A stretch of 64,000 nt of DNA from Agreia sp. Leaf283 (lineage in GTDB: Bacteria > Actinomycetota > Actinomycetes > Actinomycetales > Microbacteriaceae), in contig NZ_LMNF01000001.1 in the NCBI RefSeq assembly GCF_001422485.1, positions 1,479,498 through 1,543,497 on the forward strand. Direction: 5' to 3'. The notes under the pieces were generated by a model. The model saw only the letters and a program-made list of their open reading frames with translations, ran no database searches and was not told where the DNA came from. The position numbers were made by a program, and so were the translations under genes. The stretch's first letter is position 1. Every line of letters starts with the position of its first letter. Positions 40,218 to 50,152 of the stretch are shown in pieces.

Positions 40218-41600
40218 ATGCCCACATCTCCTCTTGATTCTGTCATTGCCCTCGCCAAGCGCCGAGGATTCGTCTTTCCGACCGGAGAGATCTATGGCGG
40301 CACGCGCAGTGCCTGGGACTACGGGCCGCTGGGCGTCGAGCTCAAAGAGAACATCAAGCGCCAGTGGTGGAAGTTCATGGTGCAGAGCCGCGACAACGTC
40401 GTCGGACTCGACTCGGCCGTGATCCTTCCGCGCCAGGTCTGGGAGGCCTCCGGCCACGTCGAGGTCTTCAACGACCCGATGGTCGAGTCGCTCGCGACCA
40501 ACAAGCGCTACCGCGCCGACCACCTGCTCGAGGCCTACGAGGCCAAGCACGGGCATCCGCCGGTCAACGGCCTCGCCGACGTGCGCGACCCCGACACCGG
40601 AAACGTCGGCCAGTGGTCGGAGGTCAAGAAGTTCTCGGGAATGCTGAAGACCACCCTCGGCGTGCTCGAAGACGAGAGCGGCATGGCCTACCTGCGCCCC
40701 GAGACCGCCCAGGGCATCTTCGTCGACTTCGCCACCGTTCTGAACACCTCGAGGCAGAAGCCGCCGTTCGGCATCGCCCAGGTCGGCAAGGCCTTCCGCA
40801 ACGAGATCACCCCCGGAAACTTCATCTTCCGCACCCGCGAGTTCGAGCAGATGGAGATGGAATACTTCGTGCAGCCCGGCACCGACGAGGAGGCGCACCA
40901 GTACTGGATCGACCAGAGCTGGGAGTGGTTCATCGGCCTCGGCATCAACCCCGAGAACATCCGCCAGTTCGAGCACCCTCAAGAGAAGCTCTCGCACTAC
41001 TCGAAGCGCACCGTCGACATCGAGTACCGCTTCCAGTTCCCGGGCAGCCAGTGGGGCGAGCTCATGGGTGTCGCCAACCGCACCGACTTCGACCTCAAGA
41101 CGCACTCCGAGGCATCCGGAACCGACCTGTCGTACTTCGACCAGACGTCGAACGAGCGGTGGATCCCCTACGTGATCGAGCCGTCGTTCGGTCTGACCCG
41201 GGCGCTTATGGCGTTTCTGGTCGACTCGTACCACGAAGACGAGGCTCCGAACTCGAAGGGCGGCGTCGACAAGCGCACGGTGCTCAAGCTCGACCCGCGC
41301 ATCGCGCCCGTCAAGGCCGCCGTGCTGCCGCTGTCGCGCAACGAGGCCCTCTCGCCTCTCGCCCGCAAGGTGGCGCAGGATCTGCGCCAGAGCTGGAACG
41401 TCGACTTCGACGACGCCGGCGCAATCGGTCGTCGCTACCGCCGTCAAGACGAGATCGGCACGCCGTTCGCGATCACGGTCGACTTCGAGTCGCTCGAGGA
41501 CAACGCCGTGACCGTGCGCGAGCGCGACTCCATGGCGCAGGAGCGCGTGTCGCTCGACCGCCTGCAGGGCTACCTGGCCGAGAGGCTCATCGGCGCCTAG
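40218..41600 (+). CDS. glyS: Glycyl-tRNA synthetase (dimeric, class II)
   Basis: A 460-residue alpha2-type enzyme. [20 protein letters not shown] at the N-terminus, [18 protein letters not shown] (class II motif 2 vicinity), [25 protein letters not shown] and the C-terminal anticodon-binding domain (about 360-460, [17 protein letters not shown]) are diagnostic. It charges tRNA-Gly. The stop overlaps the convergent phosphoesterase stop. Confidence 0.95.
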   Translation: MPTSPLDSVIALAKRRGFVFPTGEIYGGTRSAWDYGPLGVELKENIKRQWWKFMVQSRDNVVGLDSAVILPRQVWEASGHVEVFNDPMVESLATNKRYRADHLLEAYEAKHGHPPVNGLADVRDPDTGNVGQWSEVKKFSGMLKTTLGVLEDESGMAYLRPETAQGIFVDFATVLNTSRQKPPFGIAQVGKAFRNEITPGNFIFRTREFEQMEMEYFVQPGTDEEAHQYWIDQSWEWFIGLGINPENIRQFEHPQEKLSHYSKRTVDIEYRFQFPGSQWGELMGVANRTDFDLKTHSEASGTDLSYFDQTSNERWIPYVIEPSFGLTRALMAFLVDSYHEDEAPNSKGGVDKRTVLKLDPRIAPVKAAVLPLSRNEALSPLARKVAQDLRQSWNVDFDDAGAIGRRYRRQDEIGTPFAITVDFESLEDNAVTVRERDSMAQERVSLDRLQGYLAERLIGA

Positions 41601-43381
41601 CCGGCGTCGTCTTCGTCGCCCTCGTTCGCGTTGCCGTCGAGGGTGCCGAAGAGGCCCTTCCCGTGGAGCACGAGTGCGGCGAAGGCCTCCTGGTAGGTCT
41701 CGGGAGCCTGCTCACCGTCGCCGGCGTACTTGGCCATAAGAAGGCCGAGCAGCCCTTTGGCAGGACTCGAGATCTTCTTCGCGCGGTGCTCCGGCGACTC
41801 GGGATCGAGGTTCTCGTCGGGGTTCGGCGGCACATAGTGCGGCAGCGTCGTCGGCCAGTCCGAGACCGGCCGCGGCGTCGTGCGGTTGATGGCGTTGAAC
41901 ATGTCCATCGACTTCGCGTCGCGTTCGGTGAGCGGCTCGAGGCCGTGCTGGCGCGACAGGGTGGCGATCAGCGCGCTGTGCTGCATCGGGTCGTTGATGA
42001 TCGTGTTCTTCGCCGTGTACGCCGAGATCGCGATCGCGGGAACGCGACCGCCGAGTCGGTCGAATCCGAAGTCCATCTCGCCGGGCCGTCCGTCTCCCGG
42101 GGGAACCGCGGACGGGGGCGTGGCATGGTCGAACGTCCCCCCGTGTTCGTCGAACGTGACGAACAACATGGTGTTCATGGCGTTCGACCCCGTCGGGCTC
42201 TTCGACTCCTTGATAGCGGTGTAGAGGTAATGCAGCAGCGCATCGCCCGCCCGCACGTCGCTGACCGCGCCATCCTCGACCATGCCGCCGAAGCCGTCGG
42301 GTCCCTCGCGCAGTTCGCCGTAGGGCGGATGCATGTCGTTGTGGTTGAAGATCATGCGCGGCTCGATGAAGGAGTACGCGGGCAGGTTGCCGCTCTCGAC
42401 GTCGAGGTAGAACTGGTCGAGGGTGCGGAAGTTGGTCTTCCAGTACTTCTCGGTGGCCGGGGCATGCAGCACGCCGGTCATCGACACGAGCTGGGCTGCG
42501 TCGTAGTAGACCCGCCAGGGGATGCCGGCGTCTTCTAGCCGGTTGAAGATCGTGGGGGAGCCGGCCCGGTCGTCGTCGAGCCATTTGTCGTAGCCCCCGT
42601 CGCCCCGGTTGGTGACATAGCCGTGCGAGGTTCCGGCGTGAAAGAACGAGCGGTTGCAGAACGTCTGCGATGGCACGGCGCAGTGCCAGTGGTCGTAGAC
42701 GGCGAAGCTCTTGGCGAGGGTCGAGAACACGGGCAGCATCGCGGGCGAGAAGCCGCCCATCGCCGCGGAGTACTCGGCCCGGCTCGGACTCTTCTTGCCG
42801 CCGGACAGCCGCTCGTAGTTGGCGATGTAGTCGGTGACGAACCCCTTCATCGTGGGCTTCGCACCAAGGGGCGGGGTGTTGTGCAGCTCGGGGTCGACGG
42901 TGCCGAAGAACTGCGTGTTGACGTGGGGGTACGCCTCGCCGGGGTCGGGCTGGGGGCTCGACATGATGACGTCGGTCGACCCCGTGTAGACGTGGGCCTT
43001 CACATCCGGATGCCCGTGGGGCGCCGGGTTGGAATAGTCGCCCTGGTGCAGGCCGTCGAACGACGAGCCGGCCGGAACCTCGTCGTCGCGATAGAGCCAT
43101 CCGAGCAGGTTGTCGAACGACCTGTTCTCGAACATCACGACGACGACGTGCTCGAACGCCTTCTTCGGCGTGGCCTTGTCGGCCTCGAAGTCGAGCTCCG
43201 GGCGCCCGGCGCCGACCGCCGTGCCGATCGCGGCTCCGCCTGCTCCTCCGGCGACGGCGCCGGCGGCGAGAATGCCGGCGCTCTGCAGAAAGGCCCGCCT
43301 CGACGGTGAGTTCGGCCCGGCGAAGGTGCCGGATGCCGCAGGCTGCGACGAGCGGGAACGCTTGCCCGGGAACGGTGGCAT
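41597..43381 (-). CDS. Secreted phosphoesterase (phospholipase C / acid phosphatase family)
   Basis: A 594-residue protein with a Tat-like N-terminus ([20 protein letters not shown]) and the phosphoesterase domain shared by phospholipase C and Acp[20 protein letters not shown] with the metal-binding Glu-Asn, a central region with [29 protein letters not shown] and [12 protein letters not shown]. It probably hydrolyses phosphate monoesters or phospholipids outside the cell; the head group cannot be predicted. Single gene, convergent with glyS. Confidence 0.87.
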   Translation of the reverse strand: MPPFPGKRSRSSQPAASGTFAGPNSPSRRAFLQSAGILAAGAVAGGAGGAAIGTAVGAGRPELDFEADKATPKKAFEHVVVVMFENRSFDNLLGWLYRDDEVPAGSSFDGLHQGDYSNPAPHGHPDVKAHVYTGSTDVIMSSPQPDPGEAYPHVNTQFFGTVDPELHNTPPLGAKPTMKGFVTDYIANYERLSGGKKSPSRAEYSAAMGGFSPAMLPVFSTLAKSFAVYDHWHCAVPSQTFCNRSFFHAGTSHGYVTNRGDGGYDKWLDDDRAGSPTIFNRLEDAGIPWRVYYDAAQLVSMTGVLHAPATEKYWKTNFRTLDQFYLDVESGNLPAYSFIEPRMIFNHNDMHPPYGELREGPDGFGGMVEDGAVSDVRAGDALLHYLYTAIKESKSPTGSNAMNTMLFVTFDEHGGTFDHATPPSAVPPGDGRPGEMDFGFDRLGGRVPAIAISAYTAKNTIINDPMQHSALIATLSRQHGLEPLTERDAKSMDMFNAINRTTPRPVSDWPTTLPHYVPPNPDENLDPESPEHRAKKISSPAKGLLGLLMAKYAGDGEQAPETYQEAFAALVLHGKGLFGTLDGNANEGDEDDAG

Positions 43382-43473
43382 CTCACGGTTCGATTCTCAC
43401 GAGGCGGACGGTGTGCTGTCATCGTACCCAGTGCGCACATTCGGGGAAATGGTGCCTCGTGCGAAATTCGCCC

Positions 43474-43504
43474 TTGACGTTGCCGCAGCGTCAACCTCTA
43501 GCCT
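43474..43504 (+). promoter_or_regulatory. MerR-type promoter with 19 bp spacer and internal dyad
   Basis: TTGACG (-35, 43474-43479) and TAGCCT (-10, 43499-43504) are separated by 19 bp, longer than the usual 17. A nearly perfect 21 bp palindrome with TTGACG and CGTCAA arms occupies 43474-43494. Overlong spacers holding a dyad are the hallmark of promoters activated by MerR-family twisting, so the downstream regulator probably controls itself. Confidence 0.75.
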
Positions 43505-43577
43505 CGGTCGTGTGCCGATGATCTCGGCGCACGAGACACGGCACACCGAGAGCAGGAGAGGGCGAGAGGGCGACGAG

Positions 43578-44363
43578 ATGTCGAGGGCACCCCGCACGGA
43601 TTGGTCGATCCAGGAGATCGCACGGCTGACCGGAACGACGAGCAGGACGTTGCGCCACTACGGCGACATCGGGCTGCTCCCACCGACCCGCGTGGCATCG
43701 AACGGCTATCGCCGCTACGACCAACCGGCCCTCGTGCGCTTGCAGCGCATCCTGCTGCTGCGCAATCTCGGGCTCGGCCTGACGGCGATCGCCCGGGTGC
43801 TCGACGAGGAGCCCGACGCCGTCGGAGCCCTCACCCGGCACCGCGACGATCTGGTGCACGAGAAGAACAGGATCGACCGGCAGATCGCCTCGATCGACAC
43901 GACCATCCGAAAGATGAGACGAGGAGAAGGACTGATGGCAGAGGAGATGCTCGACGGGTTCGCGCCCGAGCAGCACGAGACGGAGGTCTCGGAGCGCTGG
44001 GGAGCGGCGGCGTACTCGTCGGGTGCGGACTGGTGGAATGCCAAGTCGGCCGACGAGAAGCGGGCGTTCCAGTCGGCGCAGGCCGGGATCGCTGCCGACT
44101 TCGTGTCGGCTGCGGCGGCCGGGCGCCCGGTGGAGAGCGCCGAGGTGCAGGCGATCGCCGAACGCCACGTGGCGTGGCTGAGCCAGGTGCCCGGCACGCC
44201 GGGCTATCCGAACGGCCCGGAGACCGACTACCTCGTCGGACTCGGAGAGCTCTACGTCGCGGACCCGCGCTTCGCGACCGCCTACGAGGCCGGTGGGCAT
44301 GATGCGGCGAGGTTCGTTCGCGACGCGCTCGCGTTCTACGCCGAGAACGCGGCGAGGCGTTAA
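43578..44363 (+). CDS. MerR-family regulator with TipAS effector domain
   Basis: A 261-residue regulator. The MerR winged helix is at about 8-75 (WSIQEIARLTGTTSRTLRHY, GLLPPTRVASNGYRRYD), followed by a coiled-coil dimerisation helix (about 85-110) and a TipAS domain (about 115-255, GFAPEQHETEVSERWG). TipAS domains bind thiopeptide antibiotics or other hydrophobic drugs and then activate transcription. The start ATG 43578 follows GAGAGGG. Confidence 0.92.
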   Translation: MSRAPRTDWSIQEIARLTGTTSRTLRHYGDIGLLPPTRVASNGYRRYDQPALVRLQRILLLRNLGLGLTAIARVLDEEPDAVGALTRHRDDLVHEKNRIDRQIASIDTTIRKMRRGEGLMAEEMLDGFAPEQHETEVSERWGAAAYSSGADWWNAKSADEKRAFQSAQAGIAADFVSAAAAGRPVESAEVQAIAERHVAWLSQVPGTPGYPNGPETDYLVGLGELYVADPRFATAYEAGGHDAARFVRDALAFYAENAARR

Positions 44364-44365
44364 CG

Positions 44366-44402
44366 AGAGATCCCGGCGTCGCAAGGGCGCCGGGATCTCT
44401 TG
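44366..44402. terminator. Bidirectional terminator between MerR and DUF805 genes
   Basis: A perfect 13 bp stem AGAGATCCCGGCG with its complement (44388-44400), a 9 nt loop and short T/A flanks on both sides, located between convergent genes. Confidence 0.85.
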
Positions 44403-44406
44403 AGGG

Positions 44407-44880
44407 TCAGCGGTCGAAGCGCTGGCCCTCGGGCTTCGCCGGGCTCGCGAACCAGACGATGAGGATGATCGCTCCGATGAGCGGGATGAGGATCAGCAGG
44501 TACCAGGCGCCGCTGCGGTTGGTGTCGTGCAGTCGGCGCCAGGCCAGCGCGAGGCTCGGGATGATCGTGGCCAGTGCCCACAGGCCGGCGATGATGTTGA
44601 TGACCGAGGCGCCGGCCGACATCGTCATGGCACCGTTCTGGTCGACGCCGTTGCCGCCGAGGGCGAGGGACAGCATGTTCAGAACGAAGCTGATGATGAT
44701 CACGATGAGGGTCCACCACCAGTACTCGCTGCGGCTGGCCCGGCCGGAGAAGGTGGCGTACTTCTTGAAGAAGCGCTTGGCGGCGGCTCCGATGGGGGCG
44801 CCGTAGTACGGCTGGTCGAGAGGCGGCTCTCCGCCCTGGGAGTAGGGCTGGGCGGCGGCGGGCTGCGACGAGTAAGACAT
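44407..44880 (-). CDS. DUF805 membrane protein
   Basis: A 157-residue protein: Gln/Pro/Ser-rich cytoplasmic N-terminus, then the DUF805 core with FFKKYATFSGRASRSEYWWW, three to four hydrophobic helices and the RRLHDTNRSGAWYLL motif. AGGAGA stands 5 nt before the ATG at 44880. Function unknown. A paralogue with nearly the same core is at 53960-54421. Confidence 0.9.
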   Translation of the reverse strand: MSYSSQPAAAQPYSQGGEPPLDQPYYGAPIGAAAKRFFKKYATFSGRASRSEYWWWTLIVIIISFVLNMLSLALGGNGVDQNGAMTMSAGASVINIIAGLWALATIIPSLALAWRRLHDTNRSGAWYLLILIPLIGAIILIVWFASPAKPEGQRFDR

Positions 44881-45100
44881 GATTTCTCCTAAACGAGGAT
44901 GAGCGTGATCGTCGCCGAGCATAGGGCACAGCCTGAGTCGCTCGAAAGGGGGCTTGCACGAAGCCCTTGTCGGCCGGTTCCGGAATCCCCACCACAAAGA
45001 CTCAGCGAGCGCTAGCCCCCTGGGGCGATCCGGTGCCGCGGGCCGCGCGCTTCTATCCTGCGAAGGCGATAGTTTCGCCCCTTTCCAGACAGGATCACCG

Positions 45101-47173
45101 ATGGTTTCCGCCCGCTCCCTTCCCTACCCGCTCGGCTTCTCGCTCATCGACGGCCGCCGCAACTTCGCGCTCTACTCCGAGACGGCCGATGCCGTGTTCG
45201 TGTGCGTCTTCGACGACAACGGCGACGAGACCCGCGTCGAACTGCCCGAGCGCACCGGCCACGTCTTCCACGGCTTCGTCGACGGAGTCGACGTCGGCAC
45301 CCGCTACGGCATCCGGGTCGACGGTGCCTGGAACCCCGAGGCCGGCCTGCGGCACAACGTGAACAAGCTGCTGCTCGACCCGCACGCCACCGCGATCGAG
45401 GGAGGCTACGACTGGGCGGCCGACAACCAGTCGTTCTTCGGCCACGACATGAACGAGCCGCAGATGCGGAACGACACGGACTCGGCGCCGCACAGTCCGC
45501 GCTGCGTCATCACCGATCCATCGTTCGACTGGGAGGACGACCGGGCCCCGCTCACGCCGCTCGCGGAGTCCGTCATCTACGAGACCCACGTGAAGGGCTT
45601 CACCAAGCTGCACCCCGACGTGCCCGAGGAGATCCGGGGCACCTACGCGGGCCTGGCACATCCGGCTGCCCTGAAGCACCTCACCGACCTCGGGGTCACC
45701 GCCGTCGAGCTGATGCCCGTGCACCAGTTCGTGCAGGACAGCCACCTCTCGGAGAAGGGCCTGCGCAACTACTGGGGCTACAACTCGATCGGGTTCTTCG
45801 CGCCGCACAACGAGTACGTGTCGGATGCCGCGGGCCAGGCGGGCGGTCAGGTCACGGAGTTCAAGCAGATGGTCAAGGCGATCCACGCCGCCGGCCTCGA
45901 GGTGATCCTCGACGTGGTCTACAACCACACCGCAGAGGGCAACGACCTCGGCCCGACCCTGGGCTTCAAGGGCATCGACAACGCGTCGTACTACCGCCTG
46001 GTCGAGGGTGACGAGGCGCACTACTTCGACACCACGGGCACCGGCAACAGCCTGAACGTCTCGCATCCGGCCGCGCTGGGTCTGATCATGGACAGCCTGC
46101 GCTACTGGGTCACCGAGATGCACGTCGATGGATTCCGCTTCGACCTCGCCACGACGCTCACCCGACAGGGCGGCGACGCCGAGATCCACAGCGCCTTCCT
46201 CACCCTGATCGCGCAGGACCCGGTGCTGGCCCCCGTGAAGATGATCGCCGAGCCGTGGGATACGGCCGGCTACCAGGTCGGTGGCTTCCCGGCCGACTGG
46301 TCGGAGTGGAACGGCAAGTTCCGCGACGACGTGCGCGACTTCTGGAACGGCACCGACTCTGTGCTCGGCACGGTCTCGCAGCGCATCCTCGGGTCTCCCG
46401 ACGTCTACGAGGCGTCGCGCCGCTCGCCCATGTCGAGCGTCAACTTCGTCACCGCCCACGACGGCTTCACCCTGCACGATCTCACCTCGTACAACGACAA
46501 GCACAACGCGGCGAACGGCGAAGACAACAACGACGGCGAGAGCGACAACAAGTCGTCGAACGGGGGAGCCGAGGGGCCGACCGACGACGAGTCGGTGAAC
46601 GCCCGCCGCGACCGCAAGAGGCGCAACCTGCTTGCGACGCTGCTGCTCTCCGCCGGTGTGCCGATGCTGCTGGGCGGCGACGAGATGGGTCGCACCCAGG
46701 GAGGCAACAACAACGCCTACTGTCAGGACGACGAGATCTCGTGGTTCGACTGGGCCAACGCAGACGCCGAGCTGCTCTCGTTTACACGGGAGCTCGTCGC
46801 ACTGCGCCGCGAGAACCCGGCGCTTCGGCCGGTCTGGTTCCGCCAGGCCCCCGAGGTGCAGTCGGAGGTGCCCGATGCGATCGCCGCCGACGCCGTGGAG
46901 ATCGTGCGAAGCGACGGAGAGAACTTCGACGACCACGACTGGGACAACCCGAACGCGCGCACCGAGACGCTCGTGTTCACCCACGATGGAGCGGACTCGT
47001 TCGCGCTGCTGCTCAACGCCGCCGAGAACGGCGTCGAGTTCCAGGTGCCGCCGGCACCGGGGGCCGAGTGGGAACTGGCGGCGTCGAGCGACCCCGGTCA
47101 GGTCGTCGAGGGGCCGGTCACGACCCTGATCGCCTCGGCGGGGTCGTTCACCCTGCTGCGCTCGCGGGCCTGA
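45101..47173 (+). CDS. glgX: Glycogen debranching enzyme GlgX
   Basis: A 690-residue GH13 enzyme of the GlgX/TreX isoamylase group. An N-terminal CBM48-like sandwich (about 5-110) precedes the barrel, which shows VILDVVYNHTAEG, VDGFRFDLATTL (nucleophile Asp), MIAEPWD (acid Glu) and FVTAHDGFTLHDL (third acid), plus the GlgX-typical GGNNNAYCQDDEISWFDW. It removes alpha-1,6 branches from phosphorylase-trimmed glycogen. The ATG at 45101 with AGGA upstream begins directly at the family N-terminus. No other glycogen gene is in the window. Confidence 0.95.
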   Translation: MVSARSLPYPLGFSLIDGRRNFALYSETADAVFVCVFDDNGDETRVELPERTGHVFHGFVDGVDVGTRYGIRVDGAWNPEAGLRHNVNKLLLDPHATAIEGGYDWAADNQSFFGHDMNEPQMRNDTDSAPHSPRCVITDPSFDWEDDRAPLTPLAESVIYETHVKGFTKLHPDVPEEIRGTYAGLAHPAALKHLTDLGVTAVELMPVHQFVQDSHLSEKGLRNYWGYNSIGFFAPHNEYVSDAAGQAGGQVTEFKQMVKAIHAAGLEVILDVVYNHTAEGNDLGPTLGFKGIDNASYYRLVEGDEAHYFDTTGTGNSLNVSHPAALGLIMDSLRYWVTEMHVDGFRFDLATTLTRQGGDAEIHSAFLTLIAQDPVLAPVKMIAEPWDTAGYQVGGFPADWSEWNGKFRDDVRDFWNGTDSVLGTVSQRILGSPDVYEASRRSPMSSVNFVTAHDGFTLHDLTSYNDKHNAANGEDNNDGESDNKSSNGGAEGPTDDESVNARRDRKRRNLLATLLLSAGVPMLLGGDEMGRTQGGNNNAYCQDDEISWFDWANADAELLSFTRELVALRRENPALRPVWFRQAPEVQSEVPDAIAADAVEIVRSDGENFDDHDWDNPNARTETLVFTHDGADSFALLLNAAENGVEFQVPPAPGAEWELAASSDPGQVVEGPVTTLIASAGSFTLLRSRA

Positions 47174-47179
47174 GCGGGG

Positions 47180-48010
47180 CTATTCGAAGCTGACCCCGTC
47201 GATCACGGCGGGGTCGGCCGGCTCTCCATCGCTGGAGCCGTTCGTGGTGCCGGCATCGGCTATGCCGGTGATCACGTCGAGCCCGCTCGTGATGGTGCCG
47301 AGCACGGTGTAGCCGCCCGCGGCATCCGACGGGATCATCGACTCGTCGTAGACGATGAAGAACTGGCTGCCCATGCTCTCGCCGTCTCCGCCGATGCGTG
47401 CCATTGCGAGGGTGCCCGCGGGGTAGACGTCGTCGGCGGGCGCGTTCTCGATCGGGCCGTAGGAGTAGCCGGGGCCGCCGGAACCGGTGCCCGTGGGGTC
47501 TCCGCACTGCAGCACGTAGATGCCCTCGGTGACGAGGCGATGGCACGACGTTCCGTCGAAGAAGCCCTCGTCGCCCAGCGCGAGGAACGAGGCGACGGCC
47601 TGGGGAGCCGCGGCTCCGTCGAGCGTCACGCCGACATCCTGGCCGTTGATCTCGATCGTGCCCGTCCAGTCTCGCCCCTGAGCAAGAGAGGGTGACGGCA
47701 CCCCGTCGGACTCGCCGGACGACGACGGCGCCTGCGTGGAACCGAGCTCGGGGGTCTGGAGCTGGTCGCGAAGCCCTGCGAGGTTCGTGACCAGCAGGAT
47801 GAGGGTCAGCGTTCCGGCGACGAGACCCGCGTAGCCGATGACCACGCCGGCGATCGCGAGTCCGCGCCCCTTGTCACCGGTGCGAGCGATCTGGTGCAGC
47901 GCGATGTGACCGGTGATGACGGCCGCCAGCGAGACGACGAACGCCGAGACGAACGACACGATCGCGAGGGGGTTCGTGCTCCTGCTGGTCGGAGAGTAGG
48001 GTGCGGTCAT
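47180..48010 (-). CDS. Membrane-anchored cyclophilin-type peptidyl-prolyl isomerase
   Basis: A 276-residue protein: an N-terminal DUF4190-like segment with two helices (about 15-37 and 48-78), a Ser/Pro linker and a cyclophilin domain (about 115-275; FFDGTSCHRLV, GGPGYSYGPIENAP, MARIGGDGESMGSQFFIV, YTVLGTITSGLDVI). Several active-site positions differ from classical cyclophilin A: FHR is CHR and QGGD is QCGD; such extracytoplasmic actinobacterial cyclophilins are common. It would assist folding of exported proteins. The upstream yczE-like frame overlaps its first 137 nt. Confidence 0.88.
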   Translation of the reverse strand: MTAPYSPTSRSTNPLAIVSFVSAFVVSLAAVITGHIALHQIARTGDKGRGLAIAGVVIGYAGLVAGTLTLILLVTNLAGLRDQLQTPELGSTQAPSSSGESDGVPSPSLAQGRDWTGTIEINGQDVGVTLDGAAAPQAVASFLALGDEGFFDGTSCHRLVTEGIYVLQCGDPTGTGSGGPGYSYGPIENAPADDVYPAGTLAMARIGGDGESMGSQFFIVYDESMIPSDAAGGYTVLGTITSGLDVITGIADAGTTNGSSDGEPADPAVIDGVSFE

Positions 48011-48650
48011 CGGGGCTCCTCGGCGACGGGGCGGGTTCGGAATCGACCGCCGCGGCCATTCTGGCAGAGCGCACGCCCATCAGCGGGAGCGTGATGTTGC
48101 AGAGCGGCCCGATCAGCAGGGCGAAGGCGAGCGTTCCCACTCCCACGTTGCCGCCGAGAACCCAGCCGACGAGCAGCACGGTGGCCTCGACCCCGAAGCG
48201 GCCCACCCAGATCGGCCATCCAAGACGGTTGTGGATGCCTGTCATCAGCCCGTCGCGCGGGCCCGGGCCCAGTCGGGCACCGATGTAGATGCCGCTGGCC
48301 ACCGCCAGCAGAACGAGCCCGGCAGAGAACATGCCGGCCTGTGCCCAGATGTTCGGCATCGCCGGTATCACCCACAGGCTCAGCTCGATCATGGGGCCGA
48401 GCAGCAGCACGTTCAGCACCGTTCCGAGCCCGGGCCTCTGGCGCAGGGGAATCCAGAGCAGCAGCACGAGCACGCCGATGATGTTGGTCAGCACGCCGAT
48501 GCCGAGCCCTGTCTGAGCCATCAGCCCCTGGGCGAAGACCGTCCACGGATCGACGCCGAGCGCGGCCCGGATCATCAGTGCGTCGGCGAACGCGTACAGG
48601 GCCAGGCCGGAGATGAGGCGGGCGATGCGTCGGGCCAGCAAAAATGTCAT
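47874..48650 (-). CDS. YczE-like integral membrane protein with frameshifted-looking C-terminus
   Basis: A 258-residue protein whose first about 210 residues are six hydrophobic helices of the YczE type (LYAFADALMIRAALGVDPWT, GARLGPGPRDGLMTGIHNRLG). After AAAVDSEPAPSPRSPDD the frame enters the cyclophilin gene and yields about 45 low-complexity residues (RRLAGGRHHRSHRAAP). In another frame of the same strand, RPVAEEPR ends in a TGA overlapping the cyclophilin ATG (ATGA), the junction style used throughout this genome. A single-base indel near 48040 therefore probably displaced the natural end. Function unknown; regulated by the adjacent MocR protein. ATG at 48650 is preferred to a TTG four codons upstream. 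Confidence 0.78.
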   Translation of the reverse strand: MTFLLARRIARLISGLALYAFADALMIRAALGVDPWTVFAQGLMAQTGLGIGVLTNIIGVLVLLLWIPLRQRPGLGTVLNVLLLGPMIELSLWVIPAMPNIWAQAGMFSAGLVLLAVASGIYIGARLGPGPRDGLMTGIHNRLGWPIWVGRFGVEATVLLVGWVLGGNVGVGTLAFALLIGPLCNITLPLMGVRSARMAAAVDSEPAPSPRSPDDRTLLSDQQEHEPPRDRVVRLGVRRLAGGRHHRSHRAAPDRSHR

Positions 48651-48658
48651 GTCTGCAT

Positions 48659-48694
48659 CCAATTGCAGAATTGGCTTTAGAACAAGGAGCCAAT
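48659..48694. promoter_or_regulatory. Overlapping dyads between yczE and its MocR regulator
   Basis: Two inverted repeats share bases: CCAATTGCAGAATTGG (48659-48674) and ATTGGCT...AGCCAAT (48670-48676 with 48688-48694). GGCTTTAG and GGCTAAAG also form a direct repeat. Direct-plus-inverted arrangements suit the two DNA-binding domains of dimeric MocR regulators. Confidence 0.6.
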
Positions 48695-48711
48695 CTGGCT
48701 AAAGTGGTTGC

Positions 48712-50148
48712 ATGACTGATGCGCTCCTTGGTACCCGCGCCCTGCGTTCGCTGCTCGGCGAGTGGAAGGACGGCGGAGGGCCCCTCTATCAGGCGCTGTA
48801 CGACCGCATCCGTCTTCTCGTTCTCGACGGCCGCATCCCCGCCGGCACGCGGTTGCCGGCCGAACGCGAGCTCGCGCAGGCCCTCGAGGTGAGCCGCACA
48901 CTCGTGACCAGCGCGTACCGCGAGTTGCGCGAGGGCGGCTACACCACGAGCATCCGCGGTTCGGGCAGCGTGACCCGGGTGCCGGGGCGGGCGAATCTCG
49001 CGGTCGACGCCGTTGGCGGATTCCTCGACTTCACGAAGGCGATCATGCCGGCGAGCCCGGGAATCGCGCTGGCCACCCAGCGGTCGATGGACGACTTCGG
49101 CCGCTACCTGCAGGGGCCGGGCTACAACTTCGAGGGAATCCCGGAGCTCCGCGAGGCCGTCGCCGCACGCTACACGGTCCGCGGCCTCCCCACGACCCCC
49201 GATCAGATCCTGGTGACGACGGGCGCCCAGAGCGCCATCGCCCTCCTGTCGCGTGTGCTCCTCGCACGCGGCGACCGCGCGCTCGTCGAGCTGCCCAGCT
49301 ATCCGCACGCCTACGAGGCCCTCGCCCAGGCGGGCGCACGACTCGTGCCCGTGAGCGTGACCCCGGGGGAGGGCTGGGACGAGTCGGCGTTGGAGCAGCT
49401 CATGCGTCGCACGAACCCCGCGGTCGGCTACCTGATGCCCGATTTCCACAATCCCACGGGCGAATCCATGTCGGCCGAACTGCGCGAGCGCACCATCGAT
49501 CAGGCGACGCGGGCGGGCACGACGCTGCTCGTCGACGAGACGTCGGGCGAACTCGACATCGACAGGGTCGGCAGCCTCCTGCCGTTCGCGGCCTACGCGA
49601 CTCCGGGAGACGAGCGCAGCGTGGTCACCATCGGCTCGGTCGGAAAGACCATCTGGGACGGCCTCCGTGTGGGCTGGATCCGCGCCGAGCCCGGGCTCAT
49701 CCGCACGCTCGCTGCGGCCCGACCGTCCAGCGACCTCGGCACCCCCGTGCTCGAGCAGCTCATCGTCACGCGCATGCTGCCCGACATGCCCTCGATCCTC
49801 AACGGGCGCCGCGAGCAGTTGCGCGAAGGACGAGACCGTCTCGAGCAGCTCGTCGACGAGCGCTTCCCGGCGTGGAGTGCGCCCCGGGTCGCCGGTGGCA
49901 TCGCGAGCTGGGTGGGGCTGGGTTCCGCGGCGTCGTCGCAGCTCGCCCTCGCCGCCCGAGCCGAAGGGCTGCTCATCACGGCCGGGCCGCGCTTCGGGCT
50001 TGACGGTGCACTCGAACGGTTTCTGCGCATCCCGCTCGGCTACCCGACGGCGCAGCTCGAGCAGGGCATGGATGCGCTGGCCCGGGCCTGGCAGGCGATC
50101 ATGCGCAACCCGATGCCCGGCGCACAGGCGTTCGGCGACGTCGCCTGA
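48712..50148 (+). CDS. MocR-family regulator (GntR helix-turn-helix plus aminotransferase fold)
   Basis: A 478-residue protein with a GntR-type winged helix (about 18-85; YQALYDRIRLLVLDGRIPAG, RELAQALEVSRTLV) and an aminotransferase-like domain (about 110-470). TIGSVGKTIWDGLRVGWIR supplies the expected PLP-binding Lys (about 313), and LMPDFHNPTGESMS is the NP-TG motif. It stands divergent to yczE, the pairing described for YczR regulators. It presumably senses PLP or a PLP-amine adduct and controls yczE. Confidence 0.92.
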   Translation: MTDALLGTRALRSLLGEWKDGGGPLYQALYDRIRLLVLDGRIPAGTRLPAERELAQALEVSRTLVTSAYRELREGGYTTSIRGSGSVTRVPGRANLAVDAVGGFLDFTKAIMPASPGIALATQRSMDDFGRYLQGPGYNFEGIPELREAVAARYTVRGLPTTPDQILVTTGAQSAIALLSRVLLARGDRALVELPSYPHAYEALAQAGARLVPVSVTPGEGWDESALEQLMRRTNPAVGYLMPDFHNPTGESMSAELRERTIDQATRAGTTLLVDETSGELDIDRVGSLLPFAAYATPGDERSVVTIGSVGKTIWDGLRVGWIRAEPGLIRTLAAARPSSDLGTPVLEQLIVTRMLPDMPSILNGRREQLREGRDRLEQLVDERFPAWSAPRVAGGIASWVGLGSAASSQLALAARAEGLLITAGPRFGLDGALERFLRIPLGYPTAQLEQGMDALARAWQAIMRNPMPGAQAFGDVA

Positions 50149-50152
50149 CGGG

